NCBI GenBank assembly: GCA_903891315.1
Contig: CAITEF010000662.1
Coordinates: 1 to 33,052, forward strand
Length of the DNA: 33,052 nt
Origin: an uncultured Rhodospirillales bacterium
GTDB taxonomy: Bacteria; Pseudomonadota; Alphaproteobacteria; Acetobacterales; Acetobacteraceae
Direction of reading: 5' to 3'
The position numbers were made by a program, and so were the translations under genes. The notes beneath the pieces were generated by a model, which ran no database searches, had not been told where the DNA came from, and was given only the letters and a program-made list of their open reading frames with translations. Shown in pieces: positions 10,059 to 19,023 of the stretch. Position 1 is the first letter of the stretch; each line of letters opens with the position of its first letter.

Positions 10059-11347
10059 GCCTGGCTCGCCGCCAGCGCTTGATCGAGATCGGCGATGATA
10101 TCGTCGATATGCTCGATGCCGATGCAAAGCCGCACATAGCCCGCGGTCACGCCCGAGGCCGCTTGCTCTGCCTCGGTAAGCTGGGAATGCGTCGTCGTTG
10201 CCGGGTGGATGGCGAGGCTGCGCGTGTCGCCGATATTGGCGACGTGGTAGAACATCTTCAGCGCGGAGATGAATTTCCGCCCGGCCTCCAGCCCGCCCTT
10301 CAGCTCCATGCCGATCATGCCGCCCATGCCCTTCGGCAGATATTTCGCCACGCGCTCGGCGTTCAGCCCGGTGGCGGTCGAGGGGTGGTTGACGCTGACC
10401 ACGGCCGGATTGCCCGCGAGATAGTTCGCCACCGCCAGCGTGTTTTCCGAATGCGCGCGCATCCGCAACGCCAGAGTCTCGATTCCCTGCAAAATCTGGA
10501 ACGAATTGAACGGGCTGATCGCGGCCCCCAGATCGCGCAGCAGCGTGACGCGCATCTTCAAGATATAGGCAATCGGCCCGAGCGGCTTCACCGCCTGGCT
10601 CCAGACTGCGCCGTGATAGGAGGGGTCGGGCGAGTTCAGCAGCGGCTGCCGCTCGGGGAACGCCTCCCAGTCGAAATTGCCACCATCGACAACCACGCCG
10701 CCGATCGAGGTGCCATGGCCGCCGAGATATTTCGTCGCCGAATGCATCACGATCGCCGCGCCGTGGTCGAGCGGGCGGACCAGCAACGGGGCTGCGGTGT
10801 TGTCCATGATCAGCGGAATCCCGAGCGGACGCCCGATGGCGGCCACCTCGGCAATCGGGAAGACGCGCAGCTTCGGGTTCGGCAGCGTCTCGGCGTAATA
10901 GGCGCGGGTGCGATCATCGGTGGCACGCGCAAAGGCCTGCGGATCGGTCGGGTCGACGAAGCGCACCTCGATGCCGAGATCCTTGAGCGTGTTGGCGAAC
11001 AGGTTCCATGTGCCGCCGTAAAGATCGGTCGAGGAGACGATGTTGTCCCCGGCGCGTGCCAGATTCTTGATGCAATAGGCGGAAGCTGCCTGCCCGGAGG
11101 CAACGGCGAGACCGGCCACACCGCCTTCGAGGGCCGCCACGCGCTTTTCCAGCACGTCGGTCGTGGGGTTCATGATGCGGGTGTAGATATTGCCCAGCGC
11201 CCGCAGCCCGAACAGATCGGCGGCGTGCTCGGGGCTTTCGAACTGATAGGCCGTCGTCTGATAAATCGGCACCGCCACCGCCCCGGTCGCCGGGTCAGCG
11301 CGCCAACCGGCATGCAGGGCAAGGGTTTCGGGGTGTGGTGTGGACAT
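10055..11347 (-). CDS. metY: O-acetylhomoserine aminocarboxypropyltransferase / sulfhydrylase
   Basis: MSTPHPETLALHAGWRADPATGAVAVPIYQTTAYQFESPEHAADLF...; PLP-binding SATKYLGGHGTSIGGVVVDGG. ATG at 11347 preferred over the 11479 ORF start. Confidence 0.92.
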   Translation of the reverse strand: MSTPHPETLALHAGWRADPATGAVAVPIYQTTAYQFESPEHAADLFGLRALGNIYTRIMNPTTDVLEKRVAALEGGVAGLAVASGQAASAYCIKNLARAGDNIVSSTDLYGGTWNLFANTLKDLGIEVRFVDPTDPQAFARATDDRTRAYYAETLPNPKLRVFPIAEVAAIGRPLGIPLIMDNTAAPLLVRPLDHGAAIVMHSATKYLGGHGTSIGGVVVDGGNFDWEAFPERQPLLNSPDPSYHGAVWSQAVKPLGPIAYILKMRVTLLRDLGAAISPFNSFQILQGIETLALRMRAHSENTLAVANYLAGNPAVVSVNHPSTATGLNAERVAKYLPKGMGGMIGMELKGGLEAGRKFISALKMFYHVANIGDTRSLAIHPATTTHSQLTEAEQAASGVTAGYVRLCIGIEHIDDIIADLDQALAASQA

Positions 11348-11411
11348 GGTGTTTCCTTCGCGATGGTGTTGCATTTGGGCGCAGAACACACTGCCGCGCG
11401 TCCGGTTGCAA

Positions 11412-11445
11412 GCTGTCATCCGAGTCACAAATTTACTTCGACAGC
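11412..11445. promoter_or_regulatory. inverted repeat in the metY/oxlT-like divergent intergenic region
   Basis: GCTGTC (11412-11417) ... GACAGC (11440-11445) in the shared upstream region of two divergent genes. Confidence 0.3.
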
Positions 11446-11554
11446 GTGACGACGAACGAAAATTTTTCAATTTGACCATTCGATGCGTAGAATATTGCTG
11501 AAAATTTTGTCTCCTGCTAACGCTGCAATCGGTTGCTCAATGCGGGTTGGGGGA

Positions 11555-12898
11555 ATGACGATGGGTACGATCTTACGCGCGCGGTGGACGCAGTTGGTGC
11601 TCGGCATCGTCTGCATGGTGATGATCGCCAATCTGCAATATGGCTGGACGTTGTTCGTTCTCCCCATCGATCAGGCCAATCACTGGGGCCGCGCGGCGAT
11701 CCAGGTGGCGTTCACTGTTTTTGTCATCTGCGAGACCTGGCTGCTGCCGATTGAGGGCTACGTCATCGACCGGATCGGCCCGCGTGCCACGGTGGCGACC
11801 GGTGGCGTGCTGATCGGTGCGGCCTGGGTGCTGAACGGCTTCGCGACCAGCCTGACCATCCTCTACGTTGCCGCTGCCCTCGGTGGTGTCGGCGCGGGTT
11901 TCATTTACGGGGCGACGGTCGGCAACGCGCTCAAATGGTTCCCCGACCGGCGCGGTCTGGCCGCGGGGCTGACGGCGGCGGGCTTTGGTGCGGGCTCGGC
12001 GGTGACCGTGGTGCCGATTTCAAACATGATTGCCAGTGCCGGGTATCAGACCACCTTCATCACCTTCGGCCTGATCCAAGGCGTGATCGTGCTCTTTGTT
12101 GGCCTTTTGCTGCAGGCACCGCCGGGCGCCAAGAAGGCCCACGAAGTGGCGATTTCTGGCGGCGGCATGATGGCCACCCTGCCGTCTCCTCTGCATGATC
12201 TTACGCATGATTACACCGTGGGCCAGGTCGCCAAGCAGCCGGTGTTCTGGGTGATGTATCTGATGTTCGTCCTCGTCGGCGCGGGCGGGTTGATCGCCAC
12301 CGCGCAGCTTTCGGTGATTGCCACCGATTTCGGGGTGGCGAAGACGCCGGTGACATTGTTCTTCCTCACCATGCCGGCCCTCACGTTCGCGCTGTCGATC
12401 GACCGCGTGCTCAACGGCCTCACCCGCCCGTTCTTCGGCTGGGTGTCGGACCAGATCGGCCGGGAGAACACGATGTTCATGGCCTTCCTGCTTGAAGGCC
12501 TCGGCATTTTCGCGTTGGTGCAGGTGGCCAATGACCCTGTGCTGTTTGTGATCCTGTCCGGCTTGGTGTTCTTCGCCTGGGGTGAGATCTACTCGCTGTT
12601 CCCGGCCACCTGTGGCGACACGTTCGGCCGCAAATACGCCACCACCAATTACGGCCTGCTCTACACCGCCAAGGGCACCGCCGCCCTGCTCGTCCCGTTC
12701 GGCAGCGTGCTGCGCGAGGTCACCGGCGATTGGCTGATGGTGCTCTATGTCTCGGCGAGCGTGAACATTCTCGCGGCCCTGCTTGCGATGTTCGTCCTTA
12801 AGCCGATGCGCCGCGCCTTCATCCGCCGCTCGATGGAAGAGAAGGCGCAGGAGCGGATCCGGGATGCCGAGGCACGGATGGCGGCGGCGCGGGCGTGA
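11555..12898 (+). CDS. MFS transporter, oxalate/formate antiporter (OxlT)-like
   Basis: MTMGTILRARWTQLVLGIVCMVMIANLQYGWTLFVLPI...GVGAGFIYGATVGNALKWFPDRRGLAAGLTAAGFGAGSA; OxlT family signature. Alternative ORF start 11483. Confidence 0.85.
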   Translation: MTMGTILRARWTQLVLGIVCMVMIANLQYGWTLFVLPIDQANHWGRAAIQVAFTVFVICETWLLPIEGYVIDRIGPRATVATGGVLIGAAWVLNGFATSLTILYVAAALGGVGAGFIYGATVGNALKWFPDRRGLAAGLTAAGFGAGSAVTVVPISNMIASAGYQTTFITFGLIQGVIVLFVGLLLQAPPGAKKAHEVAISGGGMMATLPSPLHDLTHDYTVGQVAKQPVFWVMYLMFVLVGAGGLIATAQLSVIATDFGVAKTPVTLFFLTMPALTFALSIDRVLNGLTRPFFGWVSDQIGRENTMFMAFLLEGLGIFALVQVANDPVLFVILSGLVFFAWGEIYSLFPATCGDTFGRKYATTNYGLLYTAKGTAALLVPFGSVLREVTGDWLMVLYVSASVNILAALLAMFVLKPMRRAFIRRSMEEKAQERIRDAEARMAAARA

Positions 12899-12901
12899 AC
12901 C

Positions 12902-12937
12902 CGTAGGGCTGACTGCGCCGCGCTTGTCCGCCCTACG
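12902..12937. repeat. REP-like palindrome (CGTAGGGC...GCCCTACG)
   Basis: CGTAGGGCTGACTGCGCCGCGCTTGTCCGCCCTACG: 8-bp perfect outer stem with further internal complementarity (GAC/GTC, GCGC/GCGC). Intergenic. Confidence 0.7.
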
Positions 12938-12978
12938 CCTGCTCGTATAGTCAGACAAAATTATCCCAAGAGGTTCAC

Positions 12979-14502
12979 ATGACCGTCTATCTCGCCGACA
13001 CCATGGCCAATCTGCTCGCCAAGGGTGCCGACACTGCCCCCGCCATCGGCGCCCCCGGTGGCAAGTGGCTCACCCATGGCGGCCTGCGTGCCCTCGCCAC
13101 CCGCACCGTGGCCTCGCTCAACGCGATGGGGATCGGGCGGCAGGATCGGGTGGGCATCGTGATGCCGAACGGGCCGGAAATGGCCGCCGTCTTTATCGCC
13201 GTCGCTTGCGGCGCCACCACCGCCCCGCTCAATCCAGCCTACAAAGAAGACGAGTTCGATTTCTACCTCTCGGACCTCAACGCGAAGGCCCTCATCGTCC
13301 TCAAGGGCTGGGACACCCCCGCCCGCATTGTCGCCGAGCGGCGCGGCATCGCCATCGTTGAACTCGTCCCCGGCGAACTGGCCGGTGACTTTACCCTCGA
13401 ATCCCCGCTCAGCGGTACGCCAGCCCTCCCCGGCCTTGCCGAGCCCGAGGATGTGGCGCTGGTGCTGCACACCTCCGGCACCACCTCGCGCCCGAAGATC
13501 GTGCCGCTGCGCCAGATCAACATCACGGCGTCGGCCTATCACATCGGCGAGGCGCTCGCCCTGACGCCGGACGACGTTTGCCTCAACATCATGCCGCTGT
13601 TCCACATCCACGGCCTGATCGCCGCCGTTCTCTCCTCGCTCGCCGCCGGTGCCGCCGTCTCCTGCACGCCGGGCTTCAACGCCTTCAAGTTCTTCGCCCA
13701 ATATGACGAAGTCCGCCCGACCTGGTTCACCGCCGTCCCCACCATGCACCAGGCTTTGCTCGGCCTGACCGCCCGCAACGCCGACACCATCGCGCGTGGC
13801 CGACTGCGCCTGATCCGCTCCTCGTCCGCCTCGTTGCCGCCGCAGGTGATGATGGATGTGGAAGCCGCCTTCCACGTGCCCGTCATCGAGAGCTACGGCA
13901 TGACCGAGGCCGCCCACCAGATGGCCGCCAACCCGCTGCCGCCGCGTGAGCATTTCCCGGGCTCGGTCGGCGTCGCCGCAGGCCCAGAGATCGCCATCAT
14001 GTCCGAGGAGGGGGCGCTGCTGCCCACCGGCGAACTCGGCGAGATCGTCATTCGGGGCCGCAACGTCACCGCGGGCTATGAGAACAATCCGGACGCCAAC
14101 GCCAAGGCCTTCACCGATGGCTGGTTCCGCACCGGCGACGAGGGCTATCTTGATGCCGACGGCTATCTCCGCCTCACCGGCCGCTTGAAGGAGATCATCA
14201 ATCGCGGTGGTGAGAAGGTGAGCCCGCTCGAAGTGGACAATGTCCTCTCCGAGCACCCCGACGTGGCACAGGTGCTCACCTTCGCCATGCCACACCCCAA
14301 GCTCGGCGAGGAAGTCGCCGCCGCCATCGTGCTGCGTGAGGGCACCGATCCGACCGAGCATGACATTCGCGAATTCGCGGGCAAGAAACTCGCCGCCTTC
14401 AAAGTGCCGCGCAAAATCGTCTTCCTTGCCGAAATTCCGAAGGGCGCGACAGGCAAGCTGATGCGCATCGGGCTTGCGGCCAAACTCGGCGTCTCGGGCT
14501 GA
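12979..14502 (+). CDS. acyl-CoA synthetase / AMP-dependent ligase, likely oxalate--CoA ligase
   Basis: LHTSGTTSRPKIVPLRQIN (P-loop), IESYGMTEAAHQMAANPLPP, GWFRTGDEGYLDADGYLRLTGRLKEIINRGGEKVSPLEVD. AAE3/oxalyl-CoA synthetase-like, supported by the adjacent OxlT-like gene. Confidence 0.85.
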   Translation: MTVYLADTMANLLAKGADTAPAIGAPGGKWLTHGGLRALATRTVASLNAMGIGRQDRVGIVMPNGPEMAAVFIAVACGATTAPLNPAYKEDEFDFYLSDLNAKALIVLKGWDTPARIVAERRGIAIVELVPGELAGDFTLESPLSGTPALPGLAEPEDVALVLHTSGTTSRPKIVPLRQINITASAYHIGEALALTPDDVCLNIMPLFHIHGLIAAVLSSLAAGAAVSCTPGFNAFKFFAQYDEVRPTWFTAVPTMHQALLGLTARNADTIARGRLRLIRSSSASLPPQVMMDVEAAFHVPVIESYGMTEAAHQMAANPLPPREHFPGSVGVAAGPEIAIMSEEGALLPTGELGEIVIRGRNVTAGYENNPDANAKAFTDGWFRTGDEGYLDADGYLRLTGRLKEIINRGGEKVSPLEVDNVLSEHPDVAQVLTFAMPHPKLGEEVAAAIVLREGTDPTEHDIREFAGKKLAAFKVPRKIVFLAEIPKGATGKLMRIGLAAKLGVSG

Positions 14503-14512
14503 GGGCGCGGCC

Positions 14513-15490
14513 ATGAAAGTCGCCATCTTCGGTGCCGGTGCCATTGGCGGCATGATGGGCGTCAAGCTCGCCCAGGCCGGGGCCGACGTCACATTCATCG
14601 CCCGTGGCCCGCATCTCGCGGCCATGCAGGCCAATGGCGTGACGATGCATTCGGGCGGTGAGACCATCGTTGTCCACCCGCGCTGCGTGGCCGCCGCCGC
14701 CGAGGCGGGCCAGCAGGACTATGTCATCGTCACCCTCAAGGCCCATTCGCTTCCGGGGGCTGCCGCCGACATCGCCAGCATGATGGGCCCGAACTCGGCG
14801 CTCATCACAGGCGTCAACGGCGTGCCCTATTGGTATTTCCACGGTCTCGCTGGGCCCTATGAAGGCCGCATCGTGGAGAGCGTGGACCCAGGCGGCATCG
14901 TCTCGGCCAAGCTCCCGCCGTGCCAGGCCATTGGCTGCGTGGTCTATCCTGCCGCCGAAGTGATCGCGCCGGGCGTGATCGAACACACCTATGGCGACCG
15001 CTTCTCCCTCGGCGAGCCCGACGGAACCCGCTCCGAGCGGGTGGAGGCGATCTCAAAATTGCTGATTTCGTCGGGCCTCAAGGCCCCGGTCCGCCCGAAG
15101 ATCCGTGACGAAATCTGGGTGAAACTCTGGGGCAATCTCTGCTTCAACCCGGTCTCGGCGCTGACCGGCACCACGCTTGACGTGATCACCGCCCGCCCCG
15201 ATTTGCGCGCTCTCTGCCGAAGCATGATGCTGGAGGCCCAGAGTGTGGCCGAAGCGCTGGGCGTGAAATTCGCCATCTCTGTCGAAAAGCGCATCGATGG
15301 CGCGGCCGAGGTCGGCGTGCACAAAACCAGCATGCTGCAAGACCTCGAACGCGGTCGCCCGATGGAGATCGACGCCCTGCTCGGGGCCGTGGTGGAACTC
15401 GGCACCCTGGTCGGTCAGTCGATGCCGATTTGCGAAAGCGTCCTTGCCTTGGTCCGCCAACGCGCCAGAGAGGCGGGGTGTTACGCGTAG
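14513..15490 (+). CDS. 2-dehydropantoate 2-reductase family protein (PanE-like; candidate oxalyl-CoA reductase PanE2)
   Basis: MKVAIFGAGAIGGMMGVKLAQAGADVTFIARG (Rossmann), KLWGNLCFNPVSALT, DLERGRPMEIDALLGAVV. Begins 10 bp after the ligase stop. Confidence 0.88.
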   Translation: MKVAIFGAGAIGGMMGVKLAQAGADVTFIARGPHLAAMQANGVTMHSGGETIVVHPRCVAAAAEAGQQDYVIVTLKAHSLPGAAADIASMMGPNSALITGVNGVPYWYFHGLAGPYEGRIVESVDPGGIVSAKLPPCQAIGCVVYPAAEVIAPGVIEHTYGDRFSLGEPDGTRSERVEAISKLLISSGLKAPVRPKIRDEIWVKLWGNLCFNPVSALTGTTLDVITARPDLRALCRSMMLEAQSVAEALGVKFAISVEKRIDGAAEVGVHKTSMLQDLERGRPMEIDALLGAVVELGTLVGQSMPICESVLALVRQRAREAGCYA

Positions 15491-15520
15491 GGTGCCCATT
15501 CCTGCGGAATGGGCACCCTA
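15488..15520. terminator. perfect 15-bp palindrome overlapping the panE-like stop codon; bidirectional terminator or REP-like element
   Basis: TAGGGTGCCCATTCC-TGC-GGAATGGGCACCCTA between convergent genes. Confidence 0.75.
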
Positions 15521-15536
15521 CCAACCTGAATTCGCC

Positions 15537-18500
15537 CTATGATTCCAGCAACGCGCTGACCGCCGGGTAGTTCACCTTGCCGCTGCCCAGCAGCGGGATT
15601 TTTACCACGATATGGATCTGGCGCGGCACCATGATCTCGCCAATCCCCCGCCCGCGCGCGAATTCGAGTAGCGCGCGCACGGTGGCATCCTGTTCGGTGG
15701 TGACCAACATCAGCGCCTCGCCCTTGCGGGCATCCTGCACGGCAACGACGGCGTGATGCGCTTTCGGCCAGCAGGCCAGCGCCAATTCCTCGCAGCCATC
15801 GAGCGAAATCCGCTCGCCGCCCGGCTTGGCGAAGCGCTTCAAGCGCCCGACGATCCGCACGAAGCCGTCTGTGTCGATTTTGACAATATCGCCGGTGTCG
15901 TACCAGCCGCCCGCTGGCGCGTGGATCACGTCCGGATGCATCGCATCCACCGTGCCCACCATCACATTCGACCCGCGCACCACCAACGAACCACCCTCGA
16001 CGCCCTCGACCGGCTCCAGACGATGCTCGATGCCAGGCAGGATGCGACCGACGGCCCCCTTGCGGTAATTGGTCAGGCTGGAGATCGCGATGGCGGGGGA
16101 ACACTCAGTCGCCCCATAGGCCTCCATCACCCGCACGCCGAAGCGGTCGAAATAGAGCTGGCGTGTGGTGTCGCGCAGCTTCTCGGCCCCGGCGAAGACC
16201 ATGCGCACCGAGTGGAAATCATAGTCATGGGCGTAGCGCGCCCAGCCATTGAGGAAGGTGTCGGTGCCGAAGACGATGGTGCTGTCGAAATCATAGATCG
16301 CTTCGGGCACCATCCGGTAATGCAGCGGCGAGGGGTAGAAGAAGATGCGCGCGCCGATCAGCAGCGGCAGCATCGTCCCCCCGGTGAAGCCGAAGCTGTG
16401 GAACATCGGCATCGCGTTCAACACCCGGTCACCCGGATTGAAATCGACCACCGAAATGCCCTGTGCCCAGTTGGTCAGCACATTGCGATGGCTGAGCAGT
16501 ACCGCGCGCGGTGAGCCGGTGGTGCCTGAGGTGAACAGGATCGCCGCTGGTGCGTCCGGGCGGACATTCAGGCCGGGCAGGCGCTTGGGAAAGCGGGCGC
16601 GCCACATGCCGCGCAGCTTGTCGCCCTTGCTGACCGTCTCGCGCACATCGTCGAGCCAGATGAACTCGACATGCCCCTTCATGCGCTCGACCACCGCTTC
16701 GAGCTTCGCCTTGGTGATGAAGGCGCGCGAGGAGACCACGTATTTCGCCCGCGCCGCCCGGCAGGCATCCAGCATCGCCTCCGAGCCAGCCGAGACGTTG
16801 AGCAAAGCGGGCACCCGCCCATAGGCCATCAGCGCCATTAACGTCACCAGCGCACCCGACGCGTTGGGCAACATCACTGCGACCCGAATGGCGCGGTTGA
16901 TCTCGCCGTAAAGGGCGGGGTCCATCCCCTCCGGTGGCGGTGAGAGGGGGGCGGCCAGAGTCTGACGCGTCAGTTCTTCGAGCTTCTGGCCCAGGATCAC
17001 CGAGCCCAGCACCAGGCGGCCATAGGTCAGCGGCGTGTAGGTGATGTCGTTGGCAGCGATCCGCTTGGGGCCGAAGATGTCCTTGGCATCCAGCACCGCC
17101 TTGAACAGCGGCCGGTCGATATCGCGCGCGGCGAAGCTGCTCTCCTCCATGATCCGCTGCACCTGCCGCCCCAGCGCCTCACGACGCGGGCGACCGAAAA
17201 TGTCACCGGGGGAGGTGAGACGGACCGGCTTGTTGATCGTCACCGTGAAGGGGGCAAATGTGCGCAGCCGCACGAGACCGTGCAGCCAGCCCAGCGGCGT
17301 CCATTGCGGGCCGTCGATATGGATCGGCACGATCACCGCACCGGTCTTGTCGGCCAACATGCCGGTGCCCGCGTAGATTTTCATCAGGCTGCCCGAGCGG
17401 CTGATCCGCCCCTCGGGGAAGATCATCAGGCGGCGGCCTTCCTTCACGGCGGCGATCATCGAGCGCATCGAATAGGCGCTCATCGGATCGACCAACAGCA
17501 CATCGACCAACTTGAACGGGTATTTCACCCACCATTTTCGGGCGATGAAGATGTTGCTCACGAAGGTGATTGCAGTCGCCTGCGGCAGGCATGCGCCGAC
17601 CAGCACGCCGTCGATATAGGAGAGATGGTTGACGGCGTAGACCACGCGGTCGCCGAGATTTTCCAGGTTCTCCAACCCCGAGATCTTCACCTTGTGGAAG
17701 ATCTCGAAATACAGCCGCGTGAAGCCGCGCAGCGTCTCGCGCGGCCAGACGCTGACCATCCAGCCGACCGCGACGAGATTGGCCAAAGCGGTCAGCGCGA
17801 TGATGCGCGGTGCCGAGACGCCCGCGCGCACCAGGGCCGTGGTGATCAGCGCGCCGACCACAATGAAGGCCGCGTTGATGATGTTGTTCGCCCCGATCAT
17901 CCGGCTGCGCTGGCCGTGCGGCGATTGTTCCTGAATCGTGGCATAGAGCGGCACGCTGAACAGACCGCCGCAGATCGCAAGCAGCGCCAGATCGACAAGC
18001 GCGTGCCAGAGCGTGAACGTGCCGAGCAGCAATCCGAGCCGCTCATCGCCCGGAACGCCTGCGGACAGGCTCGCCATCGGCCCGCATTGCGCGGCGAAAT
18101 CGAAGGCGAAGATCGAAATGCCGAGGGCTGCGAACGGCACGTAGCGCACCGTTACCTCGCCGCGCAGCACGCGGGCACAGATCGCCGAGCCGAAGCCGAT
18201 GCCGAGGGCAAACATCGTCAGCAGCAATGTCACCACCGCCGCCCCTCCGCCGATCACGTCCTTGCCGATCACCGGGAACTGCGCGATCAAAATCGCACCG
18301 AGATTCCAGAACCAGGACAGGCCAAGCAGTGCGAGCCACACCGGCCGATTGCGCCGCGCCTCGCGCAGCACATCCAGCGTGGCACCCACAATATTCCAGC
18401 CCGCCCGCAGACCGGGCTGCTCGGGCGCCGCTTCCGGCACCCGCCATGCGGCGGCGAGCCCGGCGAGCGACATCGCAACACCGAGTCCGGAGACGATCAT

Positions 18501-19004
18501 AGTGCCAGCATCGAGCAGGACCAGCGCGCCGCCCAGGATCGTTCCGAGCAGGATGCCGATGAACGTGCCCGCCTCGATCAACCCGTTGCCTGCCATGAGT
18601 TCGGTCGTGGCGAGGTGGGTCGGCAGGATGGCGTATTTCAGCGGCGAGAAGAATGTCGCCTGCAGCCCCAGGCCGAACAGCACCGCCAGCAAGCCGGGCA
18701 GGCTGCCGGTGAGGAATCCGGCGGTGGCCGCCAGCATCAGCAGCACTTCCCAGATCTTGGTCAGCCGGATCAGCCGGGATTTCTCACCACGGTCGGCAAT
18801 CTGGCCCGCGGTGGCGGAAAAGATCAGATAAGGCAGGATAAATATCCCGCTGGCGAGTGCCACAATCTCCGGCCCGCCTTCGGACGCCTTGAACAGGGCC
18901 AGCACCGCAAGCGCGTTCTTGAACAGATTGTCGTTGAAGGCCCCCAATGTTTGGGTGACGAACAACGGCAGGAATCGTCGCGTACGCAACAGCGGCGGCA
19001 GCAT
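15537..19004 (-). CDS. fused MFS (LplT-like) - PlsC acyltransferase - AMP-dependent acyl ligase (Aas-like)
   Basis: N-terminal MFS (FVTQTLGAFNDNLFKNALAVL), central PlsC (VNHLSYIDG, IFPEGRISRSGSL), C-terminal adenylation domain (ILFTSGTTGSPRAVLLSHRN, EAYGATECSPA, GWYDTGDIVKID). Confidence 0.93.
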   Translation of the reverse strand: MLPPLLRTRRFLPLFVTQTLGAFNDNLFKNALAVLALFKASEGGPEIVALASGIFILPYLIFSATAGQIADRGEKSRLIRLTKIWEVLLMLAATAGFLTGSLPGLLAVLFGLGLQATFFSPLKYAILPTHLATTELMAGNGLIEAGTFIGILLGTILGGALVLLDAGTMIVSGLGVAMSLAGLAAAWRVPEAAPEQPGLRAGWNIVGATLDVLREARRNRPVWLALLGLSWFWNLGAILIAQFPVIGKDVIGGGAAVVTLLLTMFALGIGFGSAICARVLRGEVTVRYVPFAALGISIFAFDFAAQCGPMASLSAGVPGDERLGLLLGTFTLWHALVDLALLAICGGLFSVPLYATIQEQSPHGQRSRMIGANNIINAAFIVVGALITTALVRAGVSAPRIIALTALANLVAVGWMVSVWPRETLRGFTRLYFEIFHKVKISGLENLENLGDRVVYAVNHLSYIDGVLVGACLPQATAITFVSNIFIARKWWVKYPFKLVDVLLVDPMSAYSMRSMIAAVKEGRRLMIFPEGRISRSGSLMKIYAGTGMLADKTGAVIVPIHIDGPQWTPLGWLHGLVRLRTFAPFTVTINKPVRLTSPGDIFGRPRREALGRQVQRIMEESSFAARDIDRPLFKAVLDAKDIFGPKRIAANDITYTPLTYGRLVLGSVILGQKLEELTRQTLAAPLSPPPEGMDPALYGEINRAIRVAVMLPNASGALVTLMALMAYGRVPALLNVSAGSEAMLDACRAARAKYVVSSRAFITKAKLEAVVERMKGHVEFIWLDDVRETVSKGDKLRGMWRARFPKRLPGLNVRPDAPAAILFTSGTTGSPRAVLLSHRNVLTNWAQGISVVDFNPGDRVLNAMPMFHSFGFTGGTMLPLLIGARIFFYPSPLHYRMVPEAIYDFDSTIVFGTDTFLNGWARYAHDYDFHSVRMVFAGAEKLRDTTRQLYFDRFGVRVMEAYGATECSPAIAISSLTNYRKGAVGRILPGIEHRLEPVEGVEGGSLVVRGSNVMVGTVDAMHPDVIHAPAGGWYDTGDIVKIDTDGFVRIVGRLKRFAKPGGERISLDGCEELALACWPKAHHAVVAVQDARKGEALMLVTTEQDATVRALLEFARGRGIGEIMVPRQIHIVVKIPLLGSGKVNYPAVSALLES

Positions 19005-19023
19005 GGACGTTGTTTCTCTCGTG

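Noticed and set aside
9938-11449. 503-aa plus-strand ORF opposite metY
   Set aside because: Antisense shadow ORF; metY PLP-site and family motifs are clear on the minus strand.
11348-11480. Definite SAM-II riboswitch upstream of metY
   Set aside because: Only a short GCTTGCA-like match; the pseudoknot and conserved GCTAAA portion could not be identified by eye, so kept only as a testable possibility.
12961-14667. 568-aa minus-strand ORF opposite the oxalyl-CoA synthetase-like gene, longer than the real CDS
   Set aside because: Low-complexity G/R/H/D-rich translation, no family motifs; a mirror of the AMP-ligase coding frame.
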